Shown here: piece after piece, positions 11,287-23,024 of the stretch | Layout: each line of letters opens with the position of its first letter | Position numbering within the stretch: position 1 is the stretch's first letter | DNA from: Fasciola hepatica | Lineage: Eukaryota; Platyhelminthes; Trematoda; Plagiorchiida; Fasciolidae | NCBI GenBank assembly: GCA_948099385.1 | Contig: CANUEZ040000161.1 | Location: 496,001 to 560,000, forward strand | DNA: 64,000 nucleotides | Direction: 5' to 3' | Translations under genes and position numbers: made by a program | Notes under the pieces: generated by a model | Databases searched by the model: none | What the model saw: the letters and a program-made list of their open reading frames with translations, nothing else | What the model was told of the DNA's origin: nothing

Positions 11287-12226
11287 GTGTGGCTGTGCGG
11301 CACAGCTTCTTTGGCCCACTTCTACTCACTGCCAGGCTTTGCAGGCTCGCGTCAGTTCCACACAAATTTGATGCAAAATCTTTAGGTGTTGGCGAGGTAG
11401 GCACCGTTGTGACGGAATTCCTGGTCACTCCAGTGACAGCAGGGTTGTCTCGTGACGTAATATCACCAGCTATCGATGCAGTTTCCTCTAGTGAGCATTC
11501 ACGCGTGGTAATTAGTAAAACGGGGATGTTGTGCGACAAACGCTGAGGCCAGAGTTCCTTTGAGAGCAAGTCCTCGCCTACCGTCGGTCCTCTCAAACGC
11601 TGCATCTCACGCAGCAGTTTGGAGGGCCTTCTGCTTCCAAGTCCAACGCTTTGAAGTTGTTGCATGCGTCGGTCCTGCGTTGGGGTAGTGCGGGCAATGA
11701 AGGCCTCCCTAAAAGGTTCGCAGCTTTGGGAGGAGATTATCACGTCCCTTACTTGCATTGTGACCTCCGGCGGGAGGTGGACTGCTACTCACCTAAAACG
11801 GCTTACGTCACTGGTTTCACGGCAGTTTTTGAAGTCTAGCTCAACCAGCGTGAGCCAGAGTTCCGGATCAGCGGGTGTGAAAGCCGGTATGTGCAGCGCG
11901 ATCGCCCCAAAGGTGAAGTCTGGGAAGGGTATTTGCTCAGCAGACATAGCGACTTCTTCATTCAATAAGTAAAGGAAGGAGAACCAACGATCGGTGTGGC
12001 AATGCAACCCAGAAAAATGATCACGATAAACTAGACACCAAAAATATTGTGACAGAGAATAAGGATCAGGGAAACCCGCTGTAGATGTCAATAAAAGTGA
12101 AATAATGAAACATCCAAAATACTGTGCAGGAGGGACCTTGAAAAGCGGATAACATAGGAACTCACACAACCTAACGAACACCCCAGTTAGAGTCACCACG
12201 TTGACCAACTGTCCTTTTATCTCCAC
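11287..12226 (-). pseudogene. gypsy-2 gag, amino part (left arm)
   Basis: Two consecutive minus-strand frames (12226-11789 and 11758-11287) read as one CsRn1-like gypsy gag. The first carries HIPAFTPADPELWL, the second KLLREMQRLRG and a helix-rich capsid segment typical of these gags. A frameshift or stop near 11770 separates them. The frame ends where the BEL LTR begins. The initial 60-odd residues are hydrophobic and may be 5' leader read-through. The mirror copy is at 16928-17867. Confidence 0.7.
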
Positions 12227-12302
12227 CCTTCACGCAAAAACCTCAGGTCATCCAACTAACCTTCGTTCGGTATCATCAGACCCGAATTCCGCTTTCTGCA
12301 GA

Positions 12303-12371
12303 GCTCGTTCTGGTTTGGGTGTCTGTTTGAATTTGCTACGCGTCCCTCATTTTGCGTGAATCGGTCTACAA
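12303..12371 (+). repeat. Fragment of a BEL-4-type LTR end
   Basis: About 69 bp resembling the last part of the 61505-61863 LTR (GTTCTGGTTT, then TTTGAATT and CTACGCGT) and ending TCTACA. It lies just inside the inner edge of the left inverted-repeat arm. It is too diverged to assign to a particular copy. Confidence 0.5.
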
Positions 12372-12439
12372 CGGTGGTTGGGCCCTCTTTGGGGCTCGTG
12401 GGAGCAACCGGCTGGATTTTGCTATACCGAGCATGAAAA

Positions 12440-12900
12440 CAATATAATGTACCTCATGCGATCTGCTAAAAGCAACCGTGGGAAGACGTTGGTCCAGTTT
12501 GTCAAAAGGCGCCCAGGCCGTGATAAAGCTAGATGCATTCTAAAAGCTCATTGGGGGACGTGAAAGGACCAATGGCAACAAACGGCCATGGAGAAGCATC
12601 AATCAACCAAAGTAAAGCAGACTTTCGGCGAGGTTTTTAGAAGTGTGCGCTGTTTATTAAAAGGGGTGCAGATAAGTTCTGAGGCCGTGGCTACTCATCC
12701 GTCATAGACGGTTTATAACTAACAGAGAAAATCGAGTGCATGCACTTGGAAGGTCTAGTGAACTATATGTCCGCCGGACCGGATAATATCTATCCCGCTG
12801 AGCTGCAGGATAATCTTTCCCAGTATACAAGCTATATTAGGCAACATTGGATTAATGAGGTTTGCCACGGGGCTCACAATAAGGTAATTATTGTATCGGG
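12440..12900 (+). pseudogene. LINE-1: fragment of a LINE reverse transcriptase amino end
   Basis: The plus strand near 12740-12840 reads MSAGPDNIYPAELQDNL, the conserved block at the amino end of jockey/CR1-type LINE RTs. Upstream stretches rich in Lys and Arg suit the region between endonuclease and RT. The fragment is short and broken, and I cannot follow it further. Confidence 0.45.
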
Positions 12901-14179
12901 ACGTTTAGATTGAGATTACTGCACAATTCCATGCTTATTCAAAACTGGCTTGTTCTCGTCAGACTGATCCGACAGGAGGTCATTAAACGAGATCACAATC
13001 TGTCAGGTCAATGATCGAATGAAAAACAAGTCCGACGAAGCAGAGCAGAATTTATAACTTCGAAGTTGTACTGATTGTTTCGCGCTATCAAAACAAACCG
13101 GTAATAAATACGCAGGCACAAGCCTCGAAGTTAAGTCCAAAAAGCAACAGGTTCACAATCGAAGATGTGTGAGACATGAGCAAAACTCTCTTTTAAAAGG
13201 CTATCAAAGCAAATTTTGTTTAGTATTGGTTACAACATGTTGCGTTGAGTCACGGAAAAGTAATGGGAGGGTGCGTCGTGGCGAGCAGCTTTCTGTATCA
13301 AACGGACTCTACAGAGTAAAGAGATAAGCTAGCTCAACAAGGACTCCGAACCCGATACGGCTTATATCAACCCAACAAACGTTTAAAAATAATCGAAATA
13401 TTCCTGCGAGAAAGAATGCTCCTGAGACTGTCCTTTGGTACTAGGATGAACGCCAAAATAACTTAGGAATTTAGCCTTACAGTAACATAACAGCAGAAAT
13501 TATCGACCCCTTCCGAAAGTCTCAGTGACGGAAGATTCCTGCTGATAATGCCTGATGCGATTCTCATTGAGCCCTACCCAATACGTCCACATTTGCCAGG
13601 AAACCCTTCAGCCCCGATTCCTCTTGGCCACTGGCCGCAAGTTGCACTTCCGTTAGTTAGCAGAGCTGGACCTCCAGCTTTCAAATCTCTTTCCAGTTTG
13701 AGCTACTTATGGCCGGCTTGCATTGCACGCAAGTATTCCCGATGCGACCTTTTTCAATGCACACCAGCTGAATAGCTTGATCAACGCCGTCCTTTTTTTG
13801 TTTTCCTGCTATCGTTATTTCCTCTGCGCGAGGGGATGTATTCGGCAAAAGCAATAATAAATCACCAGGAAGCAGCAAGTAGGGACTCCCCTGGCCGTCA
13901 TACACGGGGATTATGTTTATCGTCCATTATGAGCCCAACCTCTACGATCAATTTTTTGTAACTCGATTGCGCATGAGAGCAGTGGAAGTGGCATTTACAA
14001 CGCGACAATGAAGACTTGCTGCACTCCCGGGGGCAACAGTCAAACAGATCCTGAAATTTGGAGTGGCAGAAAACTGTATAAGTTCCCAACAAATAAGGTG
14101 TGGCTCCGATCCGGACTAGAATGGATATCAGTAAGATTTCGCCTTTCAGTGATTATTGAAAAATGATTGGCGATAATAT
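12901..14179. other. Spacer without recognisable genes
   Basis: Only short open frames occur (13548-13775 on the plus strand, 13905-13681 and 14092-13898 on the minus strand). None shows a domain I recognise. Given the context this is probably decayed transposon sequence. Confidence 0.4.
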
Positions 14180-15300
14180 CAGCCTAGTTATTTTAGTCAT
14201 CCCTCGTCATACACCCCGATGACGGTTCGCATCTGGTGGCCGAAAGTCCCAGTCTACTTCGCAGCTTAACCTTCCTGTTGAAGTATTCGGCAATCCATAT
14301 CACGCAGCTCAGTTCTCAGAGCAGGTTCTGAGGCTACAAAGTTGGACCGGTTATAGATGAACTTCAAAGTATGCCCACAAAGTCTGGCTATCAACCAAAT
14401 TGTTGCCATAAAGAATGCATCCAAAGTCATGCTATATTCCATTTCCAAATTTGCTGTCCAAGTCTTGAGATAAGTAAAAAACGCCCATATCCTGCATGTT
14501 CTCTTCGGCTTGTCTTCATAAGAAAAGGTCCTAAATAATTAACTCCTCATTCTTTAAAGAAGTAGCTTTAACCCTTTAATCGGAAATTAGGCTAGGTCGC
14601 CACTATTTGGTTTATGAGCTCGGGGAACATAAGGTGACGTCTTCAACACAGTGCGAAAGCTTCCAACGGTGGCCATGCTCTTTATACTCCAAAAGTTTTA
14701 GTGATGCAAGCCTAGTAGTGGCTGGTGCCATATGACCTTAAGTCTCGTAGAGGTGCAGCACCGAAAGTTTAACGACTCGTCCATTGGCAGGTGCAGCCAT
14801 CAGTCTACCACCGGGTAAGCTACTGCTCAGAGCAACCCTGCCACTGAGAGATAGTATGCGGTCGTACAGCTTTGGTCGTAACATTGTTGGATTTTGAGAT
14901 CGAAGGCATCTAATGTGCTTTATTTCCAACAATCCAGCCTCGCCTCCGAAATGGCAGACCTGAGTCAACTCAACAGCAGCTCTCTTGAATTCTCGCGTTT
15001 CAGATGCAGACGACGGTCTCAGCCTGGCAGTGACCGTGGTATTTCTGGGTCTTCCTGAGCCTTTCTATCCCACCGATGAACCCCGTGAATCCAGTCGACA
15101 AGAGAGGAGACCGGTAGGACTTGGGAAGTTGTACTGTCGGTCCATTTGAGCCGTAAGACCTGGAGAGGCATGCTGGATAGAGTAGAACGGGTGAGCCGGA
15201 GAGGCCCTATGAGTGCATCGGAAGCGGAAAGAGGTCTGACCATAAGCTGAAGCGGCATACCTCCAGGTTCACATAAACAGGTACTACTCAAACAGTCAGC
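14180..15300 (-). pseudogene. BEL-6: decayed BEL/Pao pol (integrase region)
   Basis: The minus-strand frame 14448-14266 resembles the BEL integrase core (a YSMTLDAFFMA-like block, then SNFVASEPALRTELRDMD), but the catalytic Asp of the usual SDNG motif is gone. Upstream, 14968-14738 carries an LPGGRLMAAPANG...HLYET block like the segment before the integrase zinc finger, and a GH follows. The 15291-15019 frame may be earlier pol. This is a lineage different from BEL-1 to BEL-5. Multiple stops show it is old. Confidence 0.5.
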
Positions 15301-16860
15301 CCCTAATTTGGGTGAATGCGATAAACATTATTGGTGTGCGTGGAACAACCGATCGGTCCCAACTGATCCCTGACGAGTAAAACAGTATGACTAATGAAAT
15401 TCGCCTAAGCAAGCTCAATCATGCACGCAGAAACTGCCTGTGACTTAATTGCGCTGGTGGATGATTTGTGCTCTAATCTGAGCCTCTTCTGAAACCAGGT
15501 AATCTAGTGATTCTGGTTTTCTCGAGGCCACAAATGTTACTGATAACTGATCACCTGATGCTGAACCTTCATCAGCTCCTGAGGAGCATCCAAATTTTAG
15601 ATGCGAACAAGACTCGCCGGCCAGAAAAAATTATTTAGAGACTTCGATTTTTGTGTTCCTGAGAAGCCTCCACAGTATCACACCACCTCGTGGCACGAAA
15701 ACACGAAAGGAATCCGTGGAATTACACGGCGAGTTTCAACGATTTGAACCATTGTGAAAAACATCCGACAGGTCGAATTTTCAGCCGTGATTATTCTTTA
15801 TTTACTGTTGCTGATCAGACTTGTCTTACTTCCGCGTCATCTTTCCTAATCAAGAGTGGCATTTGGAGGTTTCTCAGCCAGTTCTCCTTGGCTTCGCATG
15901 AGAATGACGGACCGATTAGCCCCACCTCCATCTCCCTAGAGGACGAACTGATGGCTCCCCTGTAGGCGATATCGGCACAGTTATTGCAAGTAGGAACATG
16001 TTCGTTGATTTCGGATCAGAACCAAGTTCCGTTGCTCTGGGTCCAGTCTCAAGGTCGTTTTTACTTATTTGGCCCCTCTGCTGAGCGGTCCAATGCGACG
16101 TTTGCAATCATGAGTTCATCTTACCGGACTATTTACAGAACGTCAGTAGGCCGTCGTAGAGTTGCGAGACACTAAGTTGTTCATGGTTCAGCACTCCACA
16201 ATTCGAAATCTATAAATATACGAAAACCAACTTCATTCGTGATGCCTTTGGTGAAGAATCCGAAGAACAAAGTGGAAAATAGGGCAGCTTCAATAAGCAA
16301 ACGTCACACTCCAGCCGCTCCAGTCAGACTGTGATAAACAGTGTAAAACAGTGGAACGGTTGGCGGGTTGCCCAGGAAGATAGTGGACAAAAACGACAAA
16401 GGAAAGTTCTTTGACCCTGCATTGGCTGATGGCCCGGCCAACGACCACAAAATAATCCAACAAGTCTCCGTTTCCGCTCCGCACATCGGTCAAATTCACT
16501 TGAATCCGATTTACGAGGAAAACGGCAAAACAGGCAGATGTGCTCCTGATGTGTTCAAAAGGTAAAGTTGCATCCATCCATGAGAACATGCGATCTTTTT
16601 TGCTTGCATCTCCCTTGTGACACCTTCCATGAGTTCGCAGGCAAGACTAACCACTATTAGTTCAAGAGGTTGCATAGAGAAAGCCATCTTCTTTCACGCA
16701 TCTGACACGTTACTGTAGTGCATAGCACTTCAGGAATACGTTAACTTCAGGTCGGAAACCAGGTGGTGATGCGTTGAAATACATGCCTTCAAGAAGAAGT
16801 GGCCCAGGTTTAAACCCTGAGTGTGGTGAAGGGTACTTCATATAGAAGAGCTCTAAAGAG
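15301..16860. other. Spacer without recognisable genes
   Basis: Short open frames on both strands (15690-15965, 16107-15916, 16368-16565, 16589-16290) show no domain I can name. The segment lies between BEL-6 and the right inverted-repeat arm and may be further BEL or LINE decay. Confidence 0.4.
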
Positions 16861-16927
16861 AGCGGAATTCGGGTCTGATGATACCGAACGAAGGTTAGTT
16901 GGATGACCTGAGGTTTTTGCGTGAAGG

Positions 16928-17867
16928 GTGGAGATAAAAGGACAGTTGGTCAACGTGGTGACTCTAACTGGGGTGTTCGTTAGGTTGTGTGAGTTCCTAT
17001 GTTATCCGCTTTTCAAGGTCCCTCCTGCACAGTATTTTGGATGTTTCATTATTTCACTTTTATTGACATCTACAGCAGGTTTCCCTGATCCCTATTCTCT
17101 GTCACAATATTTTTGGTGTCTAGTTTATCGTGATCATTTTTCTGGGTTGCATTGCCACACCGATCGTTGGTTCTCCTTCCTTTACTTATTGAATGAAGAA
17201 GTCGCTATGTCTGCTGAGCGAATACCCTTCCCAGACTTCACCTTTGGGGCGATCGCGCTGCACATACCGGCTTTCACACCCGCTGATCCGGAACTCTGGC
17301 TCACGCTGGTTGAGCTAGACTTCAAAAACTGCCGTGAAACCAGTGACGTAAGCCGTTTTAGGTGAGTAGCAGTCCACCTCCCGCCGGAGGTCACAATGCA
17401 AGTAAGGGACGTGATAATCTCCTCCCAAAGCTGCGAACCTTTTAGGGAGGCCTTCATTGCCCGCACTACCCCAACGCAGGACTGACGCATGCAACAACTT
17501 CAAAGCGTTGGACTTGGAAGCAGAAGGCCCTCCAAACTGCTGCGTGAGATGCAGCGTTTGAGAGGACCGACGGTAGGCGAGGACTTGCTCTCAAAGGAAC
17601 TCTGGCCTCAGCGTTTGTCGCACAACATCCCCGTTTTACTAATTACCACGCGTGAATGCTCACTAGAGGAAACTGCATCGATAGCTGGTGATATTACGTC
17701 ACGAGACAACCCTGCTGTCACTGGAGTGACCAGGAATTCCGTCACAACGGTGCCTACCTCGCCAACACCTAAAGATTTTGCATCAAATTTGTGTGGAACT
17801 GACGCGAGCCTGCAAAGCCTGGCAGTGAGTAGAAGTGGGCCAAAGAAGCTGTGCCGCACAGCCACAC
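16928..17867 (+). pseudogene. gypsy-2 gag, amino part (right arm)
   Basis: Mirror copy of 12226-11287, again in two frames (16928-17365 and 17489-17867), with one Gln-to-Arg difference before PDFTFG. It ends at the border of the BEL LTR at 17868. The shared break shows the gag was already dead before the duplication. Confidence 0.7.
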
Positions 17868-18226
17868 TGTAAGTCAATTCGTGCAAATCGAGCAACGCGT
17901 GGCAAATTCAAACAAATCCCAAAACCAGAACGGAATTGATTTGTAGTTTCTGCGGCACTAAATTGAAACTGGCAAATGGTATACATATATACAAACCTCA
18001 AGTATGCGGCCAAATATACTTCATAGTAAAACCCAAAGGTTCAAAGCCCCGTGGCTCAAGCACGACAGTCAGAGACGGTTCAAGGCCAAATTCAAATGTC
18101 TCACATGGATGGGCAAACGTGAAAAAGTGTGTTGTATAGACGAGCTTTTCGAAGTAATGTCAAACATAGTCAAGTTCACAAGGCACGTAGAACAATTGGA
18201 AGGGTTTTCAGTATTCATTCTTTACA
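17868..18226 (-). repeat. BEL-4-type 3' LTR (right arm)
   Basis: Mirror copy of 10928-11286, 359 bp, now in minus orientation. The purine-rich tail that precedes it lies at about 18227-18354. Confidence 0.88.
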
Positions 18227-18639
18227 CCGCCGGCCGAAACCCGTCGGCGAAAATAGTTGCCTAAGGTTCGGAATGGGGTCATGGTTCTCACCCTACCTAC
18301 TTATAGCTTATAGTCAGTTCAAGTGGTTACTAACCTCCCGCGTTAGCTGCGAGTAAAACAGGTTTCCACCGTGGTCATCATTTTTAGAACCCATAAGGAA
18401 TCAAATCCAAATACCACTGCACAACTTGAGATTGGCATATTCGCCAGAAGACCGACGCACACAGTTAGACGCACGATGAAAATGAAGGTTTTGCAGAGTG
18501 GAACACTTCGCTGCACCAGCTTAATCTGCGTACCTGAAGCGGTGAACTGTTGCAGTGACTGGTCAGACTAAGTTTGCTTACAGATATGAGTGGAGAAGTT
18601 GAACGTAGATACTGTAATAGAACCGCAACTAACATGTGG

Positions 18640-19434
18640 TGTTTAGATTGACGCTTACTAATGTACACCCTTTTCTATCATCTTCCAGGTCCTGCACACA
18701 ACCATTGGACGGGACCAGCCGAATCGTCACCGAAATTCTTTTAAAGTGTGGCGCTCTTTTTCTTGATAAATGCATGTTTTATCGAACTGACCGAAGAGAC
18801 GTTTCCCAGAACTGTACGCGCCTGTGTTCGTGAACGTGACTTTTATTCGTGCCGCTCGGTTGGGACGCCGCCCTTCGAGAATACACAATAGACATTCATT
18901 CGGCACAGTGCGCTCTTGTTACTTGCGTTCGCGACATGGCCGTCGTTGTGTGCCGAACCGCTAATATTATTCTTGTGCATCAAATTTCAGCTTGCTTGAG
19001 TCGAATTGTTGTCGTGGACTGAACCGTAAACGAAGAGGCTTGACCGCTCAGAATCAAATATTACAATACAACGTTAAAGCGACAGTGAGATATCGCGTAA
19101 AATTGAAAGGCCTAGAAAGGGTGTAATTAGATGAAATTAACACACCAAATTTTACGAAAGAAGTGAAAATTGGTTTATGCTTATGAATAAGTTTCGAAAG
19201 CAAGTGTACGACTGACAGTATTGAAACGCGCACAAACACGGAAGTTGATCGAATACTGGCATCTACCAGAGTATTTCAAAGTTTTTGTGCACAAAGTATG
19301 CAAAAAACAATATTGTATAAAATGTGAATAAATGCTCTTCGTTAAACGCAGGAATAGTTTCACAGTTTGCTTATGGCTAATAAGACTCACTTGAACTGTC
19401 GGAGGCTTGCTCGCTCAGAATCAAATATTGCAAC
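18640..19434 (+). repeat. gypsy-1 5' LTR region (right arm)
   Basis: Mirror copy of the left-arm LTR region. The 32-bp direct repeat GAGGCTTG..CGCTCAGAATC...CAA is easy to see at 19035-19066 and 19402-19433. A TATA-like TTTTATT lies near 18840, upstream of the first copy. The start of the LTR is not resolved. Confidence 0.4.
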
Positions 19435-19454
19435 TGGTGGCAGCGGTGGGATGG
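19435..19454 (+). other. Candidate gypsy-1 primer-binding site (right arm)
   Basis: It begins TGGTGGCAGCGG one base after the LTR-end repeat and precedes gag. It is the mirror copy of 9719-9700. The tRNA is not identified. Confidence 0.55.
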
Positions 19455-19752
19455 CTGAAAGCGACGGTTTCGACCCACCCATTATATGTCAAAAGATGGA
19501 TTGTGACACAAACCAAACCAAATCGAGAACTGCTTTGTTCCGCCCAGCAGTCCCCACACTGAGGGTGTTTTCTCCCGGAGATGATTTCGCCCTCCGGGCG
19601 GTTCGAGCCAAAACTCATCTCCAAGATACCCCCAGAACACCTTGGGCAGTTTTTGGTACCGCTGCTGGCCGATGATGCTTCCCGGCAGTTTCTAGCCACA
19701 GGAGTCCCCATCACTTCGGGGCCTCGATATAATTTGTCCAGCGCTGGAAGAA

Positions 19753-20652
19753 TTGTTCGCGCGATATGAACTGGCCGCAGTTTTTCTGGAAAACTTCTCG
19801 GAGCAAAAACAACGTCTGGCGGAGTCAGTGGACGAGTACGTGGCTCGCCTGAGAGTTCTCGCCACGGAAGCATATCCCAAGGCATCCGAAGAAGTTTGTG
19901 ACGAGCACATCTTGGGGCCTTTTACGATAGGGATCTTTGATCCGAAAACGAAGAAGGATTTCCTCCTCAACATGCCGACGTCCCTACAGTCGGCACTACT
20001 CCGAGCTCGTAAACTCGAGGCCTTCAGGGAAGCCCTGAGACAGTCACCAAACGAGGCAATATCAGCCCAGACCTTTAAACGGTTCATACGCGAGGCAGCC
20101 CGTGGTTTGGGAAACGTCTACGTACACCTGGATGATGCTTTCCAGGCCAGTCCTTCAGAGCAAGAGCACGCCGCACACTTACGGGAACTGTTCGAACACT
20201 TTTGCCAGCACTGCTTTACGATCAATATCGCAAAATGCGAATTAGGCCGGTCTGGTATCACCTTCATAGGACATTCCATTTCATCATCGGCTATCCGCCC
20301 TCTACCAGGAAAAGTTTCAGCTTTTCGTGACTACCCTGAACCCCAATCTGTTTGCCAGCTGCCTCAAAATGCCGACCTGGTGAATTTCTACGGCCGATTT
20401 ATTCCTCCCCGTGCGAAAATGGAGCAACCCCTCACCGACCTGTTGCGCGGAGGCAGGCGGAAGTTTGGGTTTCCCGACAATGCGCAGGTCGCATTTGCCG
20501 CGATCAAGAATGCTGCCATCTGCATGGCACTTCTCACTCACCCCGACCCTTTGACTCCTATTTCGGTAGTCGAAAAAACCCGTCCACTTCTGCCGTTGGT
20601 GGCTACCGACGGTTTCCGTAAGCTGAACTCAACCCACCTTTGCTCTACGTAA
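19753..20652 (+). pseudogene. Chimeric frame: gypsy-1 gag segment fused to another gypsy's reverse transcriptase (gypsy-3)
   Basis: One 299-codon frame runs through the outer edge of the right inverted-repeat arm. Residues 1 to about 98 are gypsy-1 gag (SVDEYVARLRVLA). From about residue 100 the frame is a CsRn1-like gypsy RT: AQTFKRFI, the catalytic box VHLDD in place of YIDD (20125-20136), FIGHSIS, then LVNFYGRFIPP and QPLTDLLRGG of the thumb and connection. There is no stop at the join. RT fingers, protease and zinc knuckle are missing, so a working enzyme is unlikely. The open frame may be chance after a recent join. Confidence 0.8.
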
Positions 20653-22650
20653 CGTTTGCACAGACAATTCCGCAGGCAGGGACGTTGGTGCAACCTGTCC
20701 CAAAGGATCATACTAAGAATTCAAGTTCGAAAATATGCCTCTTCCAGTTTTTAGTTTACCAACTAACCACAAGTGAAGGGCGAAACCGTCGGATAACTTA
20801 TTCACCTCCTCTCCGACGATCAGCTTCCGGCCGAGACACAGGAATGCAAACTCTCTGCACATCCAGCGCTTCCAACAACTGCCCTGAGCTATATGAATCG
20901 GATGTCCATTTCCTCAGCCTGGACCCAGCCTTCAACGGCTATTCAGTTATCTTATTCACAAACCCATTGGCCTCGTCACGCGCGGCAAAAGATGAAGGGC
21001 ATCCGTCTGCGTAGAAGTTGCAGCCTACCGCACCCAGAGTAGCTTGAAAATAGCCCTGTCGGAATCGACGGATTGCATATCGTAGTAAAAATTAGCGAAA
21101 ATCTGATGAAGTTGCTCCCAGCGGATGCATTGTCACTTGTTACTCGCACATCGTTCAACAATCGCCCCTTGTGTCTCGCAATGCAGTCCAAGGCTACACG
21201 CAATTCGTCAGGCTTCCTTGAATTGGAGATCGCTTGGAGCAGCAGGTACCTTCGTGGTTGGTGCCCGAGCCTCGGCTGCTGCTCGAGGGCGGCCACTGCA
21301 TACACTTTCCGCGCAGACCTTCCCTTTTATTGAGCATTTGTGAAATGCAGTCGTTCATCACGAGACACCCACTGCCCCATTTACTGCAGTCCTGCGAGAG
21401 CAGATGCTTAATTGCGGAGAACTCCCTCTGCTCCTGCCCTCCACTGCAGGGGACCCACTCAGTGGCCTTCTGAGAACTGCGTGCTTGATTTCACTGTATA
21501 GCCAACCTTTGCGTCCTCTATCGGTAGGCCCTTATCCAAGATCTGCACACCTGCAAAATCCGCGCCGTACATCCTTGCCAGTTGATCTATCAACCCAGGA
21601 TATTTTTTCGAAACACAAATGGGAGAACTCGGCTCGTAAACTGAGCAGTTAGAAGGTCGAAATACCACTCAAACTAACAGGGCGCGCACTGCATACGGGT
21701 GCTTCCGGCCGCCGGGCCTCTGGCCACAATGGGCTTCTGTTGCGTTGCATCCGACCAGCACTGATAATTCTCCATGGCTTTCATTGACTGGCAAGTCAGC
21801 AAGGTGTGACCGTAACCTTTTCTCTCGGGCCCTTTACTATCCGGCCTGGTCAGGGGCAGTTCTTTAACCACTACGGCTTGTTTAGGGATCAGGGACACCT
21901 ATTTGTCCGTCAAAAACACTCGGAAGTTGTTACTACTTGAACTGGTTACGGCGATTTTGCTAACAGCTTTTATTGGTACTTGGCTGATTGGATGCTCTAG
22001 GCCCCTTCTGGTATACTGCGTCCGCTCCAACGAGGGCCGAGTCGGATTCAGTGTCCAGCAGAGCGTACCCAATAATATCCTGGTCGTTAGTTCTCAGTTT
22101 GTCGGGAATGAAACCCGGAGATACATGACCACCTTGAGACCCAGTGGACGCTGATAAACCCCAACTGACTCCCAGTTGTGGGGATTTTACATCTGACATG
22201 ACTATGTGCAGCAACTGATGGTGCCAGCCTAAACATCTCTTAAAGTCACACTAGGTTTTTGAGTTACAATCACTTGCTCTGTGAATTTCTCCAAGGCAAA
22301 CAAAACACAAACCGTGTTTACTCTCCTCCCCCTATCTCGCCGCGGCTTCCATTTCCAAGAACATGGGGGGCATTTCTATTTTCAGTCGTTCCGTACAAAC
22401 AAAAAACTCTGTTGTACGACCACCACGCTTCCGCGTTACCAGGTTAACAATGGGATTCTGTCCAGGATAGCGAATGCTTGTATGCGAAATCTAGTTGGGT
22501 CAGGTGTTCCTTTTATTTCATTAGCTGCTCAAAGCGACTGTGAGGTTTCTGGCGGCGGACGACACGAATCACGTCAGTTCGCCAAACTCAGGCTCTCTGC
22601 CGCATTGGTTTATCTTATCTACGGTCTTGGTCCAATAGAAGAGCAGGGCG
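20653..22650. other. Transposon debris, poorly recognisable
   Basis: No clear continuation of the gypsy-3 RT is visible after 20652. On the minus strand 22214-21960 has a LLDTESDSALV-like block that could be a retroelement protease with its Gly replaced by Glu. 21898-21674 and 21305-20976 are open but unassigned. A plus-strand frame (22281-22709) runs into the solo LTR and is probably spurious. Confidence 0.35.
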
Positions 22651-23024
22651 TGAAACGAACGGTCGTGGAAAATACCCCTAAAATCATTGCAGAACCATGT
22701 TTTTCTTAACATCACTCACTTGCTTACACTATTGACGTGTCTTTACGAACTGTTTGTTTTTGTGGACCAATTGTTGTCTGTTCGCGCCCAGAGCGCTACT
22801 CTGTCATATCCTTGTTCCGGACCTGCGTGACGCACGTGCTCCTTGCTCGCACGCCTCAATTCGATTTCTCGTTTGTTGAGTCCTTGTAATCTCATTATTG
22901 AAGTTTGTATCTTTTTGGTGTCATTGTTCATTCAATAATCTATTATCGTAGAATATCACGGATAATCGCCTTTTGATTTCGGGATTTGTTGCGAATGGGC
23001 TACGCATTGGTCAGATGTGTTGCA
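22651..23024 (+). repeat. Solo BEL LTR (A2 subfamily) with target duplication
   Basis: 374 bp, beginning TGAAAC (usual TGTAAC) and ending GTTGCA. It is flanked by a perfect 5-bp duplication GGGCG (22646-22650 and 23025-23029) with no element body, the mark of LTR-LTR recombination after insertion. It is closely related to the LTRs at 24969, 35590 and 43437. Confidence 0.9.

Larger units (their letters stand above)
9107..12293. repeat. Left arm of the 3.19-kb inverted repeat
   Basis: Every position p here pairs with 29154 minus p on the opposite strand in 16861-20047. The arms are 3187 bp each and nearly identical. I noticed only a handful of single-base differences, for example one giving Gln/Arg in the gag copies, one giving Leu/Phe, one giving Gly/Ser on the other strand, and one near 10169. 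The arm holds, left to right, part of gypsy-1 gag, its primer site and LTR region, a BEL 3' LTR with its upstream tail, and a gag of gypsy-2. The left arm is continuous with gypsy-1, so it is probably the parent copy. Confidence 0.95.
16861..20047. repeat. Right arm of the 3.19-kb inverted repeat
   Basis: This is the reverse complement of 9107-12293 at near identity. The inner edge is at 16861 (AGCGGAATTC). Beyond it only a GAGCTCT is shared. The outer edge falls at 20047 inside gypsy-1 gag, where the sequence switches to an unrelated gypsy RT. Because the left arm runs on into the natural remainder of gypsy-1, this arm looks like the derived copy. Confidence 0.95.

Noticed and set aside
11141..11371. 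Short open frame shared by 11141, 17783 and 61718
   Set aside because: It is inside the BEL-4-type LTR and is an incidental frame.
9107..20047. A giant DNA transposon or Polinton-like element with 3.2-kb terminal inverted repeats
   Set aside because: The arm ends lie inside retroelement genes, no target duplication is visible, and the spacer has no transposase, polymerase or capsid gene that I can recognise.
22743..22931. A 62-codon frame repeated almost unchanged at 22743, 25065, 35686 and 43529
   Set aside because: It lies antisense inside the A2-type BEL LTR. Conservation reflects the young age of the LTR copies, not a gene.
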